Shown here: piece after piece, positions 9,488-21,225 of the stretch | Numbering within the stretch: position 1 is the first letter of the stretch | Layout of the letters: the number at the start of each line of letters is the position of its first letter | Origin: Thermomonas sp. XSG | Lineage (GTDB): Bacteria; Pseudomonadota; Gammaproteobacteria; Xanthomonadales; Xanthomonadaceae | DNA length: 64,000 bases | Assembly: GCF_014678725.1 (NCBI RefSeq) | Contig: NZ_CP061497.1 | Span: forward strand, 2,372,001 to 2,436,000 | Direction of reading: 5' to 3' | Notes under the pieces: generated by a model | What the model was told of the DNA's origin: nothing | Databases searched by the model: none | Seen by the model: the letters and a program-made list of their open reading frames with translations, nothing else | Made by a program: the position numbers and the translations under genes

Positions 9488-10027
9488 ATGACCGAACCCT
9501 TCATCGGTGAAATCCAGATGTTCGGCTTCAATTTCAATCCACGCTATTGGGCGTTCTGCAACGGCGCCACCCTGCCGATCTCGCAGAACACCGCGCTCTT
9601 CTCGTTGCTGGGCACCACGTATGGCGGCAACGGCCAGAGCACGTTCCAACTGCCCAACTTCGCCGGCCGGGCGGGTTGCGAGCAGGGGCAGGGCCCGGGG
9701 CTGACGCCGCGCTCATTGGGCGAAACATTCGGCGTCGATGCCGTCACCCTGATCGGCAACCAGATTCCGCAGCACAACCACGGCATCAATGCCTATCTGC
9801 CTACCGACCCAACCAAGAGGAGCGGTGCGCCCGTCGCCAACGGGGGGTTGTCGCAGCCCGGCACGACGGTCAACAAGCCGTTCAATGCGGGTGCTCCGAA
9901 TGCGACGTTCGCGCCGAACATGATCTCGCCGAGCGCGGGCGGCGGATTGCCGCACCAGAACCAGCAGCCGTATCTTGTGGTGAACTTCTGCATCGCACTG
10001 CAGGGCGTGTTCCCGTCGTTCCCGTGA
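9488..10027 (+). CDS. Tail-collar domain protein, third of three tandem paralogs
   Basis: 179 aa; ATG at 9488 after a good GGAGGA ribosome site. The collar domain reads 'FIGEIQMFGFNFNPRYWAFC', 'LFSLLGTTYGGNGQSTFQLP' and 'QIPQHNHGINAY', and the protein ends 'NFCIALQGVFPSFP'. It resembles copy one more than copy two in the first 50 residues ('FNFNPRYWAFCNG' against 'FNFAPKYWALCNG'). It is followed after 1 nt by the acetyltransferase gene, which suggests translational coupling and one transcription unit. Function unknown. Confidence 0.85.
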   Translation: MTEPFIGEIQMFGFNFNPRYWAFCNGATLPISQNTALFSLLGTTYGGNGQSTFQLPNFAGRAGCEQGQGPGLTPRSLGETFGVDAVTLIGNQIPQHNHGINAYLPTDPTKRSGAPVANGGLSQPGTTVNKPFNAGAPNATFAPNMISPSAGGGLPHQNQQPYLVVNFCIALQGVFPSFP

Positions 10028-10028
10028 C

Positions 10029-10592
10029 ATGACGGCGGAGCCTTCCGCCAGGCCGGCGCTGTTCCCTCCGGAACGGCCCGGCCGCACGACCGCACCCGCG
10101 CTCCTGGCCGAGCGCGGGTTTTCGTTGCGTTGGCTTCGCGATGCCGACCTGCCCTGGCTGCGCGACCTCTACGCCACAACCCGGGCGGAGGAAATGGCAT
10201 CGGTGCCGTGGCCGGACGCCGCCAAGCGTGCGTTCCTCGACGGGCAGTTCGATCTGCAGCACCGCCATTACATCGCCCACTACGGCGATGCCGATTTCCT
10301 GGCGGTTGAGCGGGACGGGCAGGGCCCGGTCGGCCGCTATTACCTGTGGCGCACGGCGCCGGAGCACGTGCTCGTCGACATCAGCCTGTCGCCGGCGCTG
10401 CGCGGCGCCGGGCTGGGCGGCGCGTTGATCGGCCAAAGCCAGCGCGAGGCCGCGACATTCGGGCGCGGCATGCGGCTGCACGTGCTGGAAACCAATCCCG
10501 GGGCGCGCCGGCTCTACGAGCGGCTGGGCTTCATCGCGGAGGGCGGCGATGGCGGGCATCTGTCGATGCGCTGGTCGCCCGCGCGTTCCTGA
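10029..10592 (+). CDS. GNAT-family N-acetyltransferase
   Basis: 187 aa; the ATG begins 1 nt after the stop of the third tail-collar gene. Residues 30-180 show a GNAT fold: 'FSLRWLRDADLPWLRDLY' (strand 1 and helix 1), 'LVDISLSPALRGAGLGGALIG' with the acetyl-CoA pyrophosphate loop (R/Q-x-x-G-x-G/A, here RGAGLGGA), then 'LHVLETNPGARRLYERLGF', the classic motif B. It should transfer an acetyl or acyl group from CoA to an amine. The substrate is unknown. Coupling to the tail-collar genes suggests it may modify one of those products or a surface component (inference). Confidence 0.8.
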   Translation: MTAEPSARPALFPPERPGRTTAPALLAERGFSLRWLRDADLPWLRDLYATTRAEEMASVPWPDAAKRAFLDGQFDLQHRHYIAHYGDADFLAVERDGQGPVGRYYLWRTAPEHVLVDISLSPALRGAGLGGALIGQSQREAATFGRGMRLHVLETNPGARRLYERLGFIAEGGDGGHLSMRWSPARS

Positions 10593-10628
10593 CCTGGAAA
10601 GACGCTTGGATGCAGCGACGCGCGCTGC

Positions 10629-13840
<3,212 letters not shown>

Positions 13841-13847
13841 TCGCGCT

Positions 13848-13931
13848 CGTCATCCCCGCGAAAGCGGGGATCCAGCCTTTGGTGGTTGCGTTCAAGTCAA
13901 AAGCCGGATTCCCGCTTTCGCGGGAATGACG
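13848..13931. repeat. Inverted intergenic repeat (REP-like) between leuS and lptE
   Basis: Two arms, 13848-13873 and 13906-13931, are imperfect inverted copies of CGTCATCCCCGCGAAAGCGG and its complement CCGCTTTCGCGGGAATGACG, separated by about 32 nt. Each arm is also palindromic around CCCGCGAAAGCGGG. This is the dispersed repeat type common in Xanthomonadaceae genomes. It would fold into a long hairpin in the leuS-lptE transcript and could limit read-through or stabilise the upstream RNA. Confidence 0.85.
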
Positions 13932-13968
13932 GGTAAAAGCCTTGCCGTTTTCGCCTAGACTGCCCCCC

Positions 13969-14475
13969 ATGAAATCCCGCCTCGCCATCCTTGCCCTGTC
14001 CGCCGCGCTGCTGTCCGGCTGCGGCTTCCACCTGCGCAACGCCCTCAACCTGCCGGCCGACCTGGGCCCGGTGCGGGTGCTGGCGGCCGATCGCTACAGC
14101 CCGCTGGGCGATCTGCTGGCCGAGGGCCTGCAGCGCGCAGGCGCGCAGGCGGCCCCCGCGGAGGCCAGCGAAGGGGTGGCCACCCTGCAGGTGATTTCCG
14201 AGCAGTGGGCGGACACGCCGATCAGCAACGACCAGTCAGGCCGCGCCCAGGAATATGCGCTGCGTTATGCGGTGGTGTTCAGCCTGCGCCGCGCCGACGG
14301 CAGCACCGCGGTGCCGCAGCAGGCGGTGGAGCTGTCGCGCGATTACCTGGCGCCGGCGGTGGACTCCATCGGCAAGGCCAGCGAGCGCGAGATGCTGGTG
14401 CGCGAGCTCCGGCGCGACATGGCGGCGGCGATCCTGCGCCGCGTCGACGCCGCCTCCAAGCCGGCCGCGCAATAA
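13969..14475 (+). CDS. lptE: LPS-assembly lipoprotein LptE
   Basis: 168 aa lipoprotein: 'MKSRLAILALSAALLSGCGF' with a lipobox (LSGC) at Cys18, followed by the family hallmark 'GFHLRNALNLPADL'. The body shows alternating beta strands and ends in a long helix ('SEREMLVRELRRDMAAAILRR'), as in LptE. It plugs the LptD barrel in the outer membrane for LPS insertion. Position between leuS and holA is the standard one. A TAGACT (13956-13961) lies 7 nt before the ATG, so a promoter giving a nearly leaderless mRNA is possible. Confidence 0.93.
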   Translation: MKSRLAILALSAALLSGCGFHLRNALNLPADLGPVRVLAADRYSPLGDLLAEGLQRAGAQAAPAEASEGVATLQVISEQWADTPISNDQSGRAQEYALRYAVVFSLRRADGSTAVPQQAVELSRDYLAPAVDSIGKASEREMLVRELRRDMAAAILRRVDAASKPAAQ

Positions 14476-14491
14476 CGCCGGCTGTCCGCGC

Positions 14492-15532
14492 ATGGAACTG
14501 GGTGCCGACCGCCTTGCCGGGCAACTGGCCAACGAGCCGCTGCGGCCGGTCTATCTGATTGCGGGGAGCGAACCGCTGCTGGTGCTGGAAGCGGCCGACG
14601 CGGTCCGTGCTGCTGCCCGCGCGCAGGGCATCACCGACCGGGAAGTGCACGACATGGAAGGCCGCGATGCCGACTGGGATGGACTGGATGCGTCGATCAA
14701 CGCGCCCAGCCTGTTTGCCAGTCGCCGTCTGGTGGAAGTGCGGCTGCCCACCGGCAAGCCGGGAGCGGAGGGCGCCAAGCTGATCTCCGGCTTCTGCGCC
14801 GCGCCGCCGCCGGACGTGGTGCTGCTGGTGATCGCCGGCGAATGGTCGAAGTCGCACGCCGGCAAGTGGAGCGAGGCCGTCGCCCGCACCGGCCACTTGG
14901 CCATCGCGTGGCCGGTGAAGCCGCATGAGCTGTCCGGCTGGATCGGCCAGCGCCTGCGCAGCCGCGGCATCAAGGCCGCGCCCGACGCGGTGGCGCGGCT
15001 GGCGCAGCGGGTGGAGGGCAACCTGTTGGCGGCGGCGCAGGAAGTGGACAAGCTGGCGCTGCTGCTGCAGGGGCAGCCGGAGGTACTGGATGTCGAGCGG
15101 ATGGACGCGCTGGTCGCCGATTCCGCGCGTTTCGACGTGTTCCGGCTGGTCGATGCCGCCCTCAACGGACAGGCCGCGCAGGTCTCGCGGGTGATCGCCG
15201 GGCTGAAGGCGGAGGGCGAGGCGATTCCCGCGCTGATGGGTATGGTGGTGAAGGAGCTCAATACCGTCGCCGCGCTGGCGCGCGCGCGGAATTTCGCCGC
15301 CGAGTGCAAGGCGCAGCGCATCTGGCCGGCCAAGGAGGCCGTGTACAAGCGCGCGCTGTCGCGGCATCCGCCGGAGCGCTGGCAGCGGCTGCTGGTGGAA
15401 GCCGGTGGCGTCGACCGCGTGTCCAAGGGCCGGGTGCGGCCGGGCCGCGAGTCCCACGACGCCTGGCTGCAACTCGAGCGACTGTTGCTGGCGGTCGCGG
15501 ACCCGGGCGCGCTGCGCCTGCTGGCATCGTGA
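14492..15532 (+). CDS. holA: DNA polymerase III delta subunit
   Basis: 346 aa, close to the usual 340. Starts 'MELGADRLAGQL' and carries 'PVYLIAGSEPLLVLEAADAVR', the clamp-loader N-terminal domain. 'INAPSLFASRRLVEVRLPTGKPG' follows, then the helical 'RLAQRVEGNLLAAAQEVDKLALL', which is strongly diagnostic of HolA. Delta opens the beta sliding clamp within the clamp-loader complex. Its stop overlaps the GTG start of nadD, so the two are translationally coupled; lptE lies 16 nt upstream. Confidence 0.95.
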   Translation: MELGADRLAGQLANEPLRPVYLIAGSEPLLVLEAADAVRAAARAQGITDREVHDMEGRDADWDGLDASINAPSLFASRRLVEVRLPTGKPGAEGAKLISGFCAAPPPDVVLLVIAGEWSKSHAGKWSEAVARTGHLAIAWPVKPHELSGWIGQRLRSRGIKAAPDAVARLAQRVEGNLLAAAQEVDKLALLLQGQPEVLDVERMDALVADSARFDVFRLVDAALNGQAAQVSRVIAGLKAEGEAIPALMGMVVKELNTVAALARARNFAAECKAQRIWPAKEAVYKRALSRHPPERWQRLLVEAGGVDRVSKGRVRPGRESHDAWLQLERLLLAVADPGALRLLAS

Positions 15533-16230
15533 GCAGCCCGCTGCGGGTGTTCTATGGCGGCAGCTTCGACCCGGTGCATAACGGGCACCTGGCCGTCGCC
15601 CGCGCCGCGCGCGATGCGCTGCATGCGGAGGTGGCGTTGCTGCCCGCGGGCGATCCGCCCCACAAGGACGCCACCCATGCCGATGCCGACCAGCGCGCGC
15701 AGCTGCTGGCGCTCGCGCTGCAAGGAGAGCCCGGGCTGCGGGTGGATACGCGCGAGCTGCACCGCCCCGGCCCGTCCTACACCTTCGACACCCTGGCCGA
15801 GCTGCGCGCCGAAGCGGGCGCCAGCGCGCCGCTGGCCTGGCTGGTCGGCGCGGATTCGCTGCTGCAGCTGCACACCTGGCACCGCTGGCGCGAATTGTTC
15901 GATCTGGCCCATATCGTCGCGGTGCAGCGCCCGGGCGCCCAGGTCGATGCCGCGCGCCTGCGCGAACAGGCGCCGCAGGTGCTGGCCCAGGTCAATGGCC
16001 GCTGGCTGCCACCCGATGCGTTGGCTGATGGGCCAGCTGGCGGCTTCGCCCTGCTGCCGCTGGCGGAACTGCGGCCGGAGTCCTCCACCGAACTGCGCCG
16101 CCGCATCGCCGCCGGCGAACCGTGGCGGGAGTGGGTGCCGGCGGCCGTGGCCGCGCGTATCGACAGCCTTCATCTCTACCGCAACCCGGCCGTTATACTG
16201 CCTGCGTTTCCATCGAGCGATCGCCCTTGA
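15529..16230 (+). CDS. nadD: Nicotinate-nucleotide adenylyltransferase
   Basis: 233 aa from a GTG at 15529 that overlaps the holA stop (GTGA). The nucleotidyltransferase signature 'VFYGGSFDPVHNGHL' is at the N-terminus, with 'LPAGDPPHKDATHADADQR' for nicotinate mononucleotide binding and 'SSTELRRRIAAGEP' (the ISS-T-x-IR motif) near the end. It makes nicotinate adenine dinucleotide from nicotinate mononucleotide and ATP, the step after quinolinate phosphoribosylation. NadA and NadB, which make quinolinate, are encoded 35 kb away in this window. Confidence 0.95.
   Translation: MSSPLRVFYGGSFDPVHNGHLAVARAARDALHAEVALLPAGDPPHKDATHADADQRAQLLALALQGEPGLRVDTRELHRPGPSYTFDTLAELRAEAGASAPLAWLVGADSLLQLHTWHRWRELFDLAHIVAVQRPGAQVDAARLREQAPQVLAQVNGRWLPPDALADGPAGGFALLPLAELRPESSTELRRRIAAGEPWREWVPAAVAARIDSLHLYRNPAVILPAFPSSDRP
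16194..16199 (+). promoter_or_regulatory. Possible -10 box inside the end of nadD, ahead of rsfS
   Basis: A TATACT stands out in otherwise GC-rich coding sequence, 28 nt before the TTG start of rsfS. A matching -35 is poor (TTCATC at 16169-16174 with a 19-nt spacer), so the call is tentative. It could give rsfS a promoter of its own. Confidence 0.3.
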
Positions 16231-16631
16231 CCACCGCCGCCCAAGTCATCAAGACCAGCCTGCCCAACCCGCCGCCCTCCGTGGATGCCCTGCTCAAGGC
16301 CGTGCACGACGGGCTGGAGGAGCTCAAGGCCAAGGACATCGTGGAGATCGACGTACGCGGCAAGAGCAGCGTCTGCGACTACATGGTGGTTGCCTCCGGC
16401 ACCTCCACCCGCCACGTGAAGTCGGCGGCGGACGAAGTGGTGCGCTTCGCCAAGAAGCTCGACGTGATGCCGCTGGGCGTGGAAGGCGAGCGCGAGGCCG
16501 AATGGGTGCTGGTGGACCTGGGCGACGTGATCGTCCACGTCATGCTGCCGCGGGTGCGCGAGTTCTACGCGCTGGAACGGCTGTGGTCGGTCGGCGACCA
16601 GCCGCCGGCAGCGGGTGGCGAAGACGAATAA
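16227..16631 (+). CDS. rsfS: Ribosome silencing factor RsfS
   Basis: 134 aa from a TTG at 16227 that overlaps the nadD stop (TTGA). No ATG or GTG occurs in the right place. The family core is clear: 'DIVEIDVRGKSSVCDYMVVASGTSTRHVKSAADEV' and 'EGEREAEWVLVDLGDVIVHVMLPRVREFYALERLW'. RsfS binds uL14 of the large subunit and blocks subunit joining in starvation. The order nadD-rsfS-rlmH is conserved widely; here a J-domain gene is inserted between rsfS and rlmH. Confidence 0.95.
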   Translation: MTTAAQVIKTSLPNPPPSVDALLKAVHDGLEELKAKDIVEIDVRGKSSVCDYMVVASGTSTRHVKSAADEVVRFAKKLDVMPLGVEGEREAEWVLVDLGDVIVHVMLPRVREFYALERLWSVGDQPPAAGGEDE

Positions 16632-17757
16632 GCCGCGTGCCGCCACGGCGGTTACGCCGGTGGCGGCCGACAGTGCCCTGCAGCAGTTGCAGGCTGGGGC
16701 CGGCTTGCGCGCCCCGGCAAGCCCGGCGCGCAAGCGCTTCGACAAACTGGTGTCCGCGCTGCAACGGCAGCGCGGCGAGCTGCATGCGTGGGCCGAGGCC
16801 CTGCCGCGCTGGCACCAACGCCATCAGTCGCAGCTGGCCCCGCTGCTGGCGCAGCACCGCGAACTCGAGGTGGCGCTGGTGGAACTGCTGGACCACAGCG
16901 ATGCGACCATCAAGCTGGCCAAGCGCGACCGCGCTTTCCTCTCGGAACTGATTTGCCAGCTGGCCGCGCCGCTGATCGAGGCCGGCCGCGCGGACCTCGA
17001 GCCGCTCTACCATCGCCACGGTCGGCAGGGGCTCGACGCCGACGCGGACGTGTCCGAATCGGATGCGATGTTCAAGCAGATGCTCGGCGCTGCGTTCGGC
17101 CTGTCGCCCGAAGAAGTGGAGGCGATGGAATCGCCGGACGCCGCGTTCGAACAGGCGCAGGCGCGCTGGCACCAGCAGCAGGAGCATGCGCGCCAGCGCA
17201 AGGCGCGACGGCAGCAGCGCGAAGCTGCCAAACGGCAGGTCGACGAACCGCCGCCGCTGCGCGAGCTCTACCGCAAGCTGGCGGCCAGCCTGCATCCGGA
17301 TCGCGCCCGCGACGCCGCCGACGGCCAGCGCCGCACGGTGTTGATGCAGCGGCTCAACGCCGCCTACAAGGCCGGGGACCTGATCGGCCTGATCGAACTG
17401 CAGGTCGAGATCGGCCTGCTGGACGCCGCCGGCGTGGATGCGCTCACCGACGCGCGCCTGCAGCAGTACAACCGCGAGCTGTCGCGGCAGTGCCAGGAGA
17501 TCGCACGGGAACTGGCGCAGGTGGAGCACGGCTTCTGCGCGGACTACGGGCTGGATCCCGCGGCGCGGCCGAAGCCGCTGCAGCTGGACAAGCTACTGGC
17601 GCGCTGCAAGCGCGAGGTAGAAGACGATATCGCGGTGATGCGCGGCGACCTGCGCGACCTGCAGCAGCCGCAGCTGTTCAAGCGCTGGCTCAGGCAACAG
17701 CGCCAGCTGTCGGAGATGGGGGCGGACTTCCCGTACGCCGCCGACCCGTACGAATGA
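16615..17757 (+). CDS. J-domain-like protein inserted between rsfS and rlmH
   Basis: 380 aa from a GTG at 16615, overlapping the rsfS 3' end by 17 nt; its stop overlaps the rlmH start (ATGA). The first 200 residues are helical and charged, with a coiled-coil-like QRKARRQQREAAK stretch around 200-210. Residues about 215-260 read 'LRELYRKLAASLHPDRARDA', which carries the HPD tripeptide of J domains, followed by 'LMQRLNAAYKAGDLIGLIEL'. The rest is again helical. It is probably an Hsp70 (DnaK) co-chaperone or a J-like scaffold. Tight overlap on both sides says it is expressed with rsfS and rlmH, linking it to ribosome physiology (inference). Confidence 0.75.
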   Translation: MAKTNKPRAATAVTPVAADSALQQLQAGAGLRAPASPARKRFDKLVSALQRQRGELHAWAEALPRWHQRHQSQLAPLLAQHRELEVALVELLDHSDATIKLAKRDRAFLSELICQLAAPLIEAGRADLEPLYHRHGRQGLDADADVSESDAMFKQMLGAAFGLSPEEVEAMESPDAAFEQAQARWHQQQEHARQRKARRQQREAAKRQVDEPPPLRELYRKLAASLHPDRARDAADGQRRTVLMQRLNAAYKAGDLIGLIELQVEIGLLDAAGVDALTDARLQQYNRELSRQCQEIARELAQVEHGFCADYGLDPAARPKPLQLDKLLARCKREVEDDIAVMRGDLRDLQQPQLFKRWLRQQRQLSEMGADFPYAADPYE

Positions 17758-18224
17758 AGGCGCGCCTGGTCGCCGTGGGGGAGCGCGCGCCCGGCTGGGT
17801 GGCGCAGGGCTTCGCCGAATACCAGAAACGGCTGTCGCACTGGCTGCCGCTGGAGCTGGTCGAGGTCGAGCCCGGCGTGCGCGGCAAGGGGCGCGATACC
17901 GCGAGGGCGATGAGCGACGAAGGCGCGCGGGTGCTGGCCGCGCTGCCGAAAAATGCCCACGTGGTCGCCCTCGACGGGCGCGGGAAGATGCATTCGTCCG
18001 AACAGCTCGCCCAGCGCCTCGAACACTGGCGCGGGCAGGGCCGCGACCTCGCTTTCCTTATCGGCGGCCCCGAGGGCCACGCCGCCGAGGTCATCGCCCG
18101 CGCCGACGAGCACTGGTCGCTGGGGCCGCTGACCCTGCCGCACATGCTGGTGCGGCTGGTATTGGCCGAACAGCTCTACCGCGCCGCGGCGCTGCTGGCC
18201 AACCATCCCTACCACCGCGCCTGA
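17754..18224 (+). CDS. rlmH: 23S rRNA pseudouridine-1915 N3-methyltransferase
   Basis: 156 aa, the standard length. SPOUT-type methyltransferase features are seen: 'MKARLVAVGERAPGWV', 'ALDGRGKMHSSEQLAQRL', the SAM-binding knot 'LAFLIGGPEGHAAEV' and the ending 'LPHMLVRLVLAEQLYRAAAL..HPYHR'. It methylates N3 of pseudouridine 1915 in helix 69 of 23S rRNA on the 70S ribosome. Its ATG overlaps the stop of the J-domain gene. A bidirectional terminator follows. Confidence 0.96.
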   Translation: MKARLVAVGERAPGWVAQGFAEYQKRLSHWLPLELVEVEPGVRGKGRDTARAMSDEGARVLAALPKNAHVVALDGRGKMHSSEQLAQRLEHWRGQGRDLAFLIGGPEGHAAEVIARADEHWSLGPLTLPHMLVRLVLAEQLYRAAALLANHPYHRA

Positions 18225-18246
18225 CCACAGCGCACGCGGGCAACAA

Positions 18247-18273
18247 AAAACCCGCCGTCGCCGGCGGGTTTTT
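18247..18273. terminator. Bidirectional Rho-independent terminator between rlmH and tsf
   Basis: CCCGCCG (18251-18257), loop TCGC and CGGCGGG (18262-18268) form a 7-bp GC stem. A-tracts stand on the left (AAAAAA) and TTTTT on the right, so it can stop transcription of rlmH on the plus strand and of tsf on the minus strand. Confidence 0.9.
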
Positions 18274-18296
18274 CGCGGATCAGGTGTTGCGGAAGA

Positions 18297-19175
<879 letters not shown>

Positions 19176-19199
19176 TGGGGTTGCCTCTGAATTGAATGC

Positions 19200-19331
19200 T
19201 GTGAGCCCTTCTCCGTCGGGAGAGGGGTGGGGGAGAGGGCGCGGACGGTGCCGAGCCCTCATCCGGCGCCTTGCGCCAGTTTCTCCCGGTGGGAGAAGGA
19301 AGAGCGGCGGCCGCGCAACGGGGCGCGGCCG
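19200..19331. repeat. Repeat-rich spacer between rpsB and tsf
   Basis: The 168-bp spacer carries CCCTTCTCC..GGGAGAGGGG and CCCTCATCCGGCGCCTTGCG followed by TTTCTCCC..GGGAGAAGG, a short dispersed repeat seen in many Xanthomonadaceae. Next to the rpsB stop CGGCCGCGC (19308-19316) pairs with GCGCGGCCG (19323-19331). The hairpin lacks a T-run, so it may lower but not abolish read-through from rpsB into tsf. Confidence 0.6.
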
Positions 19332-19343
19332 CGTGCGGGCCGG

Positions 19344-20123
19344 TTACTCGGCCTTCTTGCCGTTGCGGCGGGCCGGCTTGGCCTCTTCGCCTTCGACGGC
19401 GGCGGCGAAGTCTTCCTCGCGCACCGAAGCCGAGTTCGGGGCAGCGGCCTTGCCTTCCAGCACGGCGTCGGCGGCGGCGCGGGCGTACAGCTGCACGGCG
19501 CGGATGGCGTCGTCGTTGCCGGGGATCGCGTAGTCCACCAGCTCCGGGTTGTAGTTGGTATCGACCACCGCGATCACCGGGATGCCGAGCTTCTTGGCTT
19601 CCTTGATGGCGATGTCTTCATGGCCGATGTCGATCACGAAGATCGCGTCGGGCAGACGGTTCATTTCCTTGATGCCGCCCAGCGAGGCTTCCAGCTTGTC
19701 GCGCTCGCGGCGCAGGCCCATCACTTCGTGCTTGACCAGCTTCTGGAAGGTGCCGTCGGTTTCCGCGGCTTCCAGCTCCTTCAGGCGCGACACCGACTTC
19801 TTGACGGTGGCGAAGTTGGTCAGGGTGCCGCCCAGCCAGCGCTGGTTCATGAACGGCATGCCGCAACGCTCGGCTTCTTCCTTGATCGCCTCGCGCGCGC
19901 TGCGCTTGGTGCCCAGGAACAGGATGGTGCCGCGCTTCTGCGCAACGCCGCTGATGAAGTTCATCGCGTCGTTGAACAGCGGGACGGTCTTTTCCAGGTT
20001 GATGATGTGGATCTTGCCGCGGGCACCGAAGATGTACGGCGCCATCTTGGGGTTCCAGTAGCGGGTCTGGTGGCCGAAGTGGACGCCGGCTTCCAGCATC
20101 TGGCGCATGGTGATCTGGGGCAT
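19344..20123 (-). CDS. rpsB: 30S ribosomal protein S2
   Basis: 259 aa; starts '[27 protein letters not shown]' with the S2 signature ('[14 protein letters not shown]'). '[16 protein letters not shown]', '[10 protein letters not shown]' and '[21 protein letters not shown]' (here 'VVDTNYNPE') follow, and the Lys/Arg-rich C-terminal tail is normal. It is transcribed with tsf. A good sigma-70 promoter is placed about 200 bp upstream, leaving a long leader in which S2 autoregulation, known in other gammaproteobacteria, could act. Confidence 0.97.
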   Translation of the reverse strand: MPQITMRQMLEAGVHFGHQTRYWNPKMAPYIFGARGKIHIINLEKTVPLFNDAMNFISGVAQKRGTILFLGTKRSAREAIKEEAERCGMPFMNQRWLGGTLTNFATVKKSVSRLKELEAAETDGTFQKLVKHEVMGLRRERDKLEASLGGIKEMNRLPDAIFVIDIGHEDIAIKEAKKLGIPVIAVVDTNYNPELVDYAIPGNDDAIRAVQLYARAAADAVLEGKAAAPNSASVREEDFAAAVEGEEAKPARRNGKKAE

Positions 20124-20323
20124 TGCTAAAACTCCGATGAGGGAACCCGCGCCGGTTGGATGAAGGCGCTGCGCCGCGGCCGCAGGGGCTGGCGCTGGAT
20201 TCCGGGGTTGGGCCTCCCTGTCGTCACCGCTTCCGAACCCGCTTGCGCGGGCACCCCGGAGCAGGGATTGCCGACAGGTGTGGATTTGCCGGTGACGCCC
20301 GGCATGGCGGATATAGCCGCGGA

Positions 20324-20352
20324 ATTATGGCGGAAAAGTGCCGGCAAGGCAA
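20324..20352 (-). promoter_or_regulatory. Putative sigma-70 promoter of rpsB-tsf
   Basis: Read on the minus strand: TTGCCT (20347-20352), 17-nt spacer, CATAAT (20324-20329). Both hexamers are close to consensus and the spacing is ideal. The start point would be near 20317, giving an rpsB leader of nearly 200 nt. Confidence 0.65.
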
Positions 20353-20436
20353 TTTGCAGGGTATTGGCGTCCCCCCGGGCACCAGCCACCGGGCGATGGC
20401 AGGAGAGGCTGCGCAGCCGGCACCGCCACAATGCGC

Positions 20437-20442
20437 GATAAT
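20437..20442 (+). promoter_or_regulatory. Putative -10 box of map, implying a leaderless mRNA
   Basis: GATAAT ends 6 nt before the map ATG at 20449. With normal spacing transcription would start at or next to the A of the ATG. There is no ribosome site ahead of map, which fits leaderless translation. The -35 is weak (CAGCCG at about 20414-20419). Confidence 0.45.
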
Positions 20443-20448
20443 CCGCAA

Positions 20449-21225
20449 ATGACTATCAATCTGAAGACCCCGGCTGAAATCGAGAAAATGCGCGAGGCCG
20501 GCCGCCTGGCCGCCGAAGTGCTGCAGGTGGTCGCCCCGTTCGTGAAGCCGGGCGTCACCACCGAGGAACTCGACCGCATCTGCCATGACCACATCGTCAA
20601 CGTGCAGGGCGCGATCCCGGCCAACATCGGCTACCGCGGCTATCCCAAGACCGTGTGCACTTCGGTCAACAACGTGATCTGCCACGGCATCCCCAGCGAG
20701 GCCAAGGTCCTGAAGGACGGCGACATCGTCAACATCGACGTGACCGTCATCAAGGACGGCTGGCATGGCGACACCAGCCGGATGTATTTCGTCGGCACGC
20801 CGTCGGTGATGGCCAGGCGGCTGGTGGACGTGACCCGCGAGGCGATGTTCCGCGGCATCCGCGCGGTCAAGCCGGGCGCGACGCTGGGCGACATCGGCCA
20901 CGCGATCCAGAGCTATGCCGAGGCGGAGCGCTTCAGCGTGGTGCGCGATTACTGCGGTCACGGCATCGGCAAGATCTACCACGACGACCCGCAGGTGATG
21001 CACTACGGGCGTCCGGGCGAAGGACTGGTGCTGCAGGAAGGCATGACCTTCACCATCGAGCCGATGATCAACGAAGGCGCACGGCACACCCGGCTGCTGC
21101 CGGACGGCTGGACCGTGGTCACCAAGGACCGCAAGCTGTCGGCGCAGTGGGAGCACACCGTGGCGGTGACCCGCGACGGCGTCGAGATCCTGACCCGGCT
21201 GCCGGGCGACGACAACGACCTGTGA
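20449..21225 (+). CDS. map: Methionine aminopeptidase type I
   Basis: 258 aa, 'MTINLKTPAEIEKMREAGRL'. The type I pattern is complete: 'GVTTEELDRICHDHI', 'VNNVICHGIPSEAKVLKDGDIVNIDVT' with His and Asp ligands, 'DTSRMYFVG', 'CGHGIGKIYHDDP', 'TFTIEPMIN' and 'QWEHTVAVT'. It removes the initiator Met from nascent proteins using a dinuclear metal centre. It is divergent from rpsB, as in many proteobacteria, and couples to glnD through a GTGA overlap. Confidence 0.96.
   Translation: MTINLKTPAEIEKMREAGRLAAEVLQVVAPFVKPGVTTEELDRICHDHIVNVQGAIPANIGYRGYPKTVCTSVNNVICHGIPSEAKVLKDGDIVNIDVTVIKDGWHGDTSRMYFVGTPSVMARRLVDVTREAMFRGIRAVKPGATLGDIGHAIQSYAEAERFSVVRDYCGHGIGKIYHDDPQVMHYGRPGEGLVLQEGMTFTIEPMINEGARHTRLLPDGWTVVTKDRKLSAQWEHTVAVTRDGVEILTRLPGDDNDL

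Larger units (their letters stand above)
20124..20448. other. Divergent intergenic region between rpsB and map
   Basis: 325 bp without a gene. It contains the rpsB promoter and a leader of nearly 200 nt that can fold extensively, with many GC-rich inverted stretches such as CCGCGGCCGC near 20177. It also holds the putative -10 of map at the right edge. I see no tRNA, small ORF with a ribosome site, or mobile element. An S2-binding leader motif is plausible but I cannot demonstrate it by eye. Confidence 0.5.

Noticed and set aside
8240-10027. Prophage remnant
   Set aside because: Only tail-collar domain proteins are present; there is no integrase, capsid, terminase, lysis or tail-tube gene and no attachment site repeat.
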